Part shown: in pieces, positions 6,066-7,986 of the stretch
How the letters are laid out: each line of letters begins with the position of its first letter
Numbering within the stretch: position 1 is the stretch's first letter
Assembly: GCA_934667465.1 (NCBI GenBank)
Contig: CAKUMG010000227.1
Coordinates: 1 to 7,986 of the forward strand
Direction of reading: 5' to 3'
DNA from: an uncultured Actinoplanes sp.
GTDB lineage: Bacteria; Actinomycetota; Actinomycetes; Mycobacteriales; Micromonosporaceae
DNA length: 7,986 nt
Made by a program: the position numbers and the translations under genes
Notes under the pieces: model-generated
Seen by the model: the letters and a program-made list of their open reading frames with translations, nothing else
Databases searched by the model: none
What the model was told of the DNA's origin: nothing

Positions 6066-6169
6066 GTGATCACGCTATCCGCGTGCGACTGAGCGTGAGC
6101 TGTGAACCCGGATGGTCGGGCCGGGCTAGGGTCGGGGAACCGCTCCACTTGACATGGAAGGTCGTGCCC
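6066..6169. promoter_or_regulatory. Divergent promoter region between the hydrolase-ABC operon and the AAA ATPase gene
   Basis: The gap is 104 bp and must drive both genes. On the minus strand TAGCGT (6077-6072) ends 6 nt before the ATG at 6065. That is the right distance for a -10 element whose transcript begins at the A of ATG, fitting the lack of a Shine-Dalgarno (a leaderless mRNA). No good -35 is seen at 17 bp; a TTCACA (6106-6101) lies too far, at 23 bp. On the plus strand GGAAGG (6156-6161) serves the AAA gene. No clear plus-strand promoter was found. Confidence 0.4.
6156..6161 (+). promoter_or_regulatory. Ribosome-binding site that decides the AAA ATPase start
   Basis: GGAAGG lies 8 nt before GTG 6170 but only 2 nt before the in-frame GTG 6164, so 6170 is the better start. 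The nearby ATG at 6154 is in another frame. Confidence 0.6.
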
Positions 6170-7986
6170 GTGCCCGACGATCTCACCCTGACCGTGCACG
6201 AGCGACCCGGGCAGCTGCCCCGCCGGGGGATCGTCCGGCTCCATCCCGAGGTGATGGCCGCCCTGGCGATCAACCCGGGCGACCCGCTGCTGCTGGGCGG
6301 GCGCCGGGTCACGGCGGCGGTCGCCGCGCGGGCCGAGGCCGGGGCGAGCCGGGCCGCGCTCTACGCCGACGACCTCACCCTCGGCAACCTCCGGCTGCGT
6401 GACGGCGACGAGGTGACCGTGTCGCGGGCGCCGGTCGTGGCCGCGCGCCGGGTGACCCTGGCGGGCCCGCCGGAGATCGCCGCGGTGGTGACCCACGAGA
6501 TGCTGCGCCTGGCCCTGCTGGGCAAGGTCGTGACCGCGGGCGACGACGTCTCCCTGCTGCCGCAGGACGTGCCGCCGCAGGCCGGCTATCGCGACCTGGT
6601 CGAGGGCGCGCGCCGCAGCCTGGCCAACCGGGTCGGGTTCCGCTGGACCAGCGAGCTGCTGCAGGTCGTCGCGGTCGAGGACGCCGACGCCGCGCTGGTC
6701 ACGATGGACACGGTGGTCGGCTGGCAGGGCAGGGACGCGGCCGTACGGGTCCAGCAGCCGCCCGCCGCCGCGGCAGCCGCAGCCGCAGCGGCCGCCACCA
6801 AGCCGGCCTCCACCGATCCGGACACGCCGCCGCCGAGCCTGGACGACCTGCCCGGGTTGCGCACCCAGGCGCAGGAGCTGACCGAGCTGCTCGACCTCGG
6901 CTTCAACCACCGCGAGGTGCTGAGCCGGCTGGGCACCACGGTGTCCCTGGGCGTGCTGGTCAGCGGCCCGGCCGGGTCCGGCAAGTCGGCCCTGGTGCGT
7001 GCCGTCGCCGCGGGGGTGGGAGCGACCGTACGGGTGCTGTGGGGCCCTGAGCTCGCGGCGCTGACCAACGACGCCGCGGCGACCCGGCTGCGCGAGACGT
7101 CCCGGCAGCTCAAGGCGAGCGCGCCCGCGGTCCTGCTGATCAGCGACGTCGAGGCGCTGGCGCCGCGCGACGAGCCCGGCCCGCTGGCCACGGTGTTCCG
7201 GCAGGTGCTCGCCGACCTGGTCACCTCCGGTGCCGCCGTCGTGTGCACCACGAGCCGCCCCGAGTCCGTCGACCCCGCGCTGCGCGCCCCCGACCTGCTC
7301 GCCGTGCAGCTGGCCGTGCCCCTGCCGGACGCGGCCATGCGCCGGGAGCAGCTGCGCGTGCTGACCCGCGGGATGCCGCTGGCCGAGGACGTGCGGCTGG
7401 ACGACGTGGCCGGCCGGACGCCCGGCTTCGTCGCCGCCGACCTGGCCGCGCTGGCCCGCGAGGCCGGGGTGCACGCGGCGCTGCGGCAGAAGGAGGCCGA
7501 GTCGCCCACGGTGACGATGGCCGACTTCGAGGCGGCGCTCGACGTGGTCCGCCCGACCTCGATGGCCGAGTCCACGCTGGAGGTCGCGAAGGTCACCCTC
7601 GACGACGTGGGCGACATGGCCGAGGTCAAGGAGACGCTGACCGAGTCGGTGCTGTGGCCGCTGACCTATCCGGACACGTTCGCCCGGCTCGGCGTCCAGC
7701 CGCCGCGCGGCGTGCTGCTCTACGGCCCGCCCGGCTGCGGCAAGACCTACCTGGTCAAGGCGATCGCCGGGACGGGCAAGGCGAACGTGCTCTCGGTCAA
7801 GGGCGCGGAGCTGCTGAGCAAGTGGGTCGGCGACAGCGAGCGCGCGGTCCGCGAGCTGTTCCGCCGCGCCCGGGAGGCGGCGCCGACGCTGGTGTTCCTG
7901 GACGAGGTGGACGCGCTCGCGCCGACCCGCGGCCAGTCCACCGACGGCGGCACCACCGACCGGGTGGTGGCCGCGCTGCTCACCGA
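6170..7986 (+). CDS. cpa: CDC48-like AAA ATPase (Cpa type), partial: C-terminus outside window
   Basis: The 605 visible residues show three parts: an N-terminal double-psi-barrel-like domain (about 1-90) plus a further N-terminal region (to about 195); a poly-Ala/Pro linker (197-223, eleven Ala at 199-209); and tandem AAA domains D1 (about 228-460) and D2 (from about 475). D2 is canonical as far as seen: Walker A GPPGCGKT (519-526), pore loop KWVG (551-554) and Walker B VFLDE (575-579). D1 has an intact Walker A, GPAGSGKS (266-273), but a changed Walker B (LLISD, 322-326), TSRP instead of TNRP at sensor 1 (361-364), and no arginines where the finger motif should be (LRAPDLLAVQ, 371-380). The actinobacterial family Cpa was reported in mycobacteria as a partner of the 20S proteasome. 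Expected role is ATP-driven unfolding or remodelling of proteins in the cytoplasm. It starts at GTG 6170, divergent from the ABC operon. Family assignment is strong; client proteins are unknown. Confidence 0.9.
   Translation, partial: MPDDLTLTVHERPGQLPRRGIVRLHPEVMAALAINPGDPLLLGGRRVTAAVAARAEAGASRAALYADDLTLGNLRLRDGDEVTVSRAPVVAARRVTLAGPPEIAAVVTHEMLRLALLGKVVTAGDDVSLLPQDVPPQAGYRDLVEGARRSLANRVGFRWTSELLQVVAVEDADAALVTMDTVVGWQGRDAAVRVQQPPAAAAAAAAAAATKPASTDPDTPPPSLDDLPGLRTQAQELTELLDLGFNHREVLSRLGTTVSLGVLVSGPAGSGKSALVRAVAAGVGATVRVLWGPELAALTNDAAATRLRETSRQLKASAPAVLLISDVEALAPRDEPGPLATVFRQVLADLVTSGAAVVCTTSRPESVDPALRAPDLLAVQLAVPLPDAAMRREQLRVLTRGMPLAEDVRLDDVAGRTPGFVAADLAALAREAGVHAALRQKEAESPTVTMADFEAALDVVRPTSMAESTLEVAKVTLDDVGDMAEVKETLTESVLWPLTYPDTFARLGVQPPRGVLLYGPPGCGKTYLVKAIAGTGKANVLSVKGAELLSKWVGDSERAVRELFRRAREAAPTLVFLDEVDALAPTRGQSTDGGTTDRVVAALLT
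6764..6796 (+). repeat. GCN tract encoding eleven alanines
   Basis: Eleven consecutive alanine codons (GCC, GCG and GCA mixed) sit between the N-domain and D1 of the AAA ATPase, followed by a Pro/Thr/Ser/Asp-rich stretch. This is probably a flexible linker; GCN runs can vary in length between strains. Confidence 0.85.

Noticed and set aside
3621..6092. 823-codon open frame on the plus strand opposite the hydrolase-ABC gene
   Set aside because: Antisense shadow in very GC-rich DNA: the translation is Arg/Gly/Ala/His-rich without domains, whereas the minus-strand frame has full catalytic and ATPase motifs.
6149..6154. Consensus -35 TTGACA just before the AAA gene
   Set aside because: The expected -10 position (6172-6177) is inside the coding start and reads GCCCGA, so it does not form a promoter.
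5963..7474. 503-codon open frame on the minus strand across the AAA gene
   Set aside because: Low-complexity Gly/Arg/His/Gln-rich shadow spanning the divergent promoter and antisense to a clear AAA protein.
1..7986. tRNA, rRNA, CRISPR arrays, insertion sequences or attachment sites
   Set aside because: No clover-leaf pattern, regularly spaced repeats, transposase motifs or terminal inverted repeats were seen on reading both strands.

Overview
The window is very GC-rich throughout, and its real reading frames mostly carry G or C in the third codon position. It encodes a two-domain CDC48-like AAA ATPase of the type called Cpa in actinobacteria, together with a DeoR/SIS sugar gene pair and an S15-like hydrolase fused to an ABC ATPase. 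These point to a chromosomal segment of an actinomycete (Streptomyces/Streptosporangiales/Micromonosporaceae-like). I cannot name the genus from sequence alone. No RNA gene, insertion sequence, CRISPR array or replication origin was seen.

Layout. (1) Positions 1-1626 hold a divergent pair: a SIS-domain sugar-phosphate isomerase/deaminase-like gene reading left out of the window (minus strand) and a DeoR/GlpR repressor reading right. They share a 218-bp control region with two similar 18-bp direct repeats, one overlapping a plausible promoter of the repressor gene. (2) Positions 1637-2371 (minus strand) hold a small two-gene cassette. It has a 159-aa helix-turn-helix protein with a perfect Shine-Dalgarno, then an 81-aa unassigned protein that starts 9 nt after the TAG stop, in the same frame and without its own ribosome-binding site. 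The layout resembles a toxin-antitoxin cassette, which is inference. Upstream lies a 14-bp perfect inverted repeat whose loop can also pair with an 8-nt element further upstream. (3) Positions 2452-6065 (minus strand) hold a translationally coupled (ATGA) two-gene ABC transporter operon. Its first product is a 919-aa fusion: N-terminal membrane anchor, secreted serine alpha/beta-hydrolase with a PepX_C-like beta domain, second membrane helix, and cytoplasmic BcrA/LanF-type ATPase with Glu at the Q-loop position. The second product is a six-helix ABC-2 permease. (4) From 6170 to the window end (plus strand) is the Cpa-like AAA ATPase, cut off in its D2 domain. Its D1 domain keeps the Walker A motif but has lost the usual Walker B, sensor-1 and arginine-finger residues.

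How the genes work together. The repressor and SIS enzyme probably form a small amino-sugar catabolic regulon. The hydrolase-ATPase fusion and permease should assemble into one exporter-like complex carrying an external hydrolase. The AAA ATPase is probably an independent protein-quality-control unfoldase transcribed divergently from that operon. The most unusual items are the hydrolase/ABC fusion, the structured leader of the HTH cassette with its in-frame stop, and the degenerate D1 ring.
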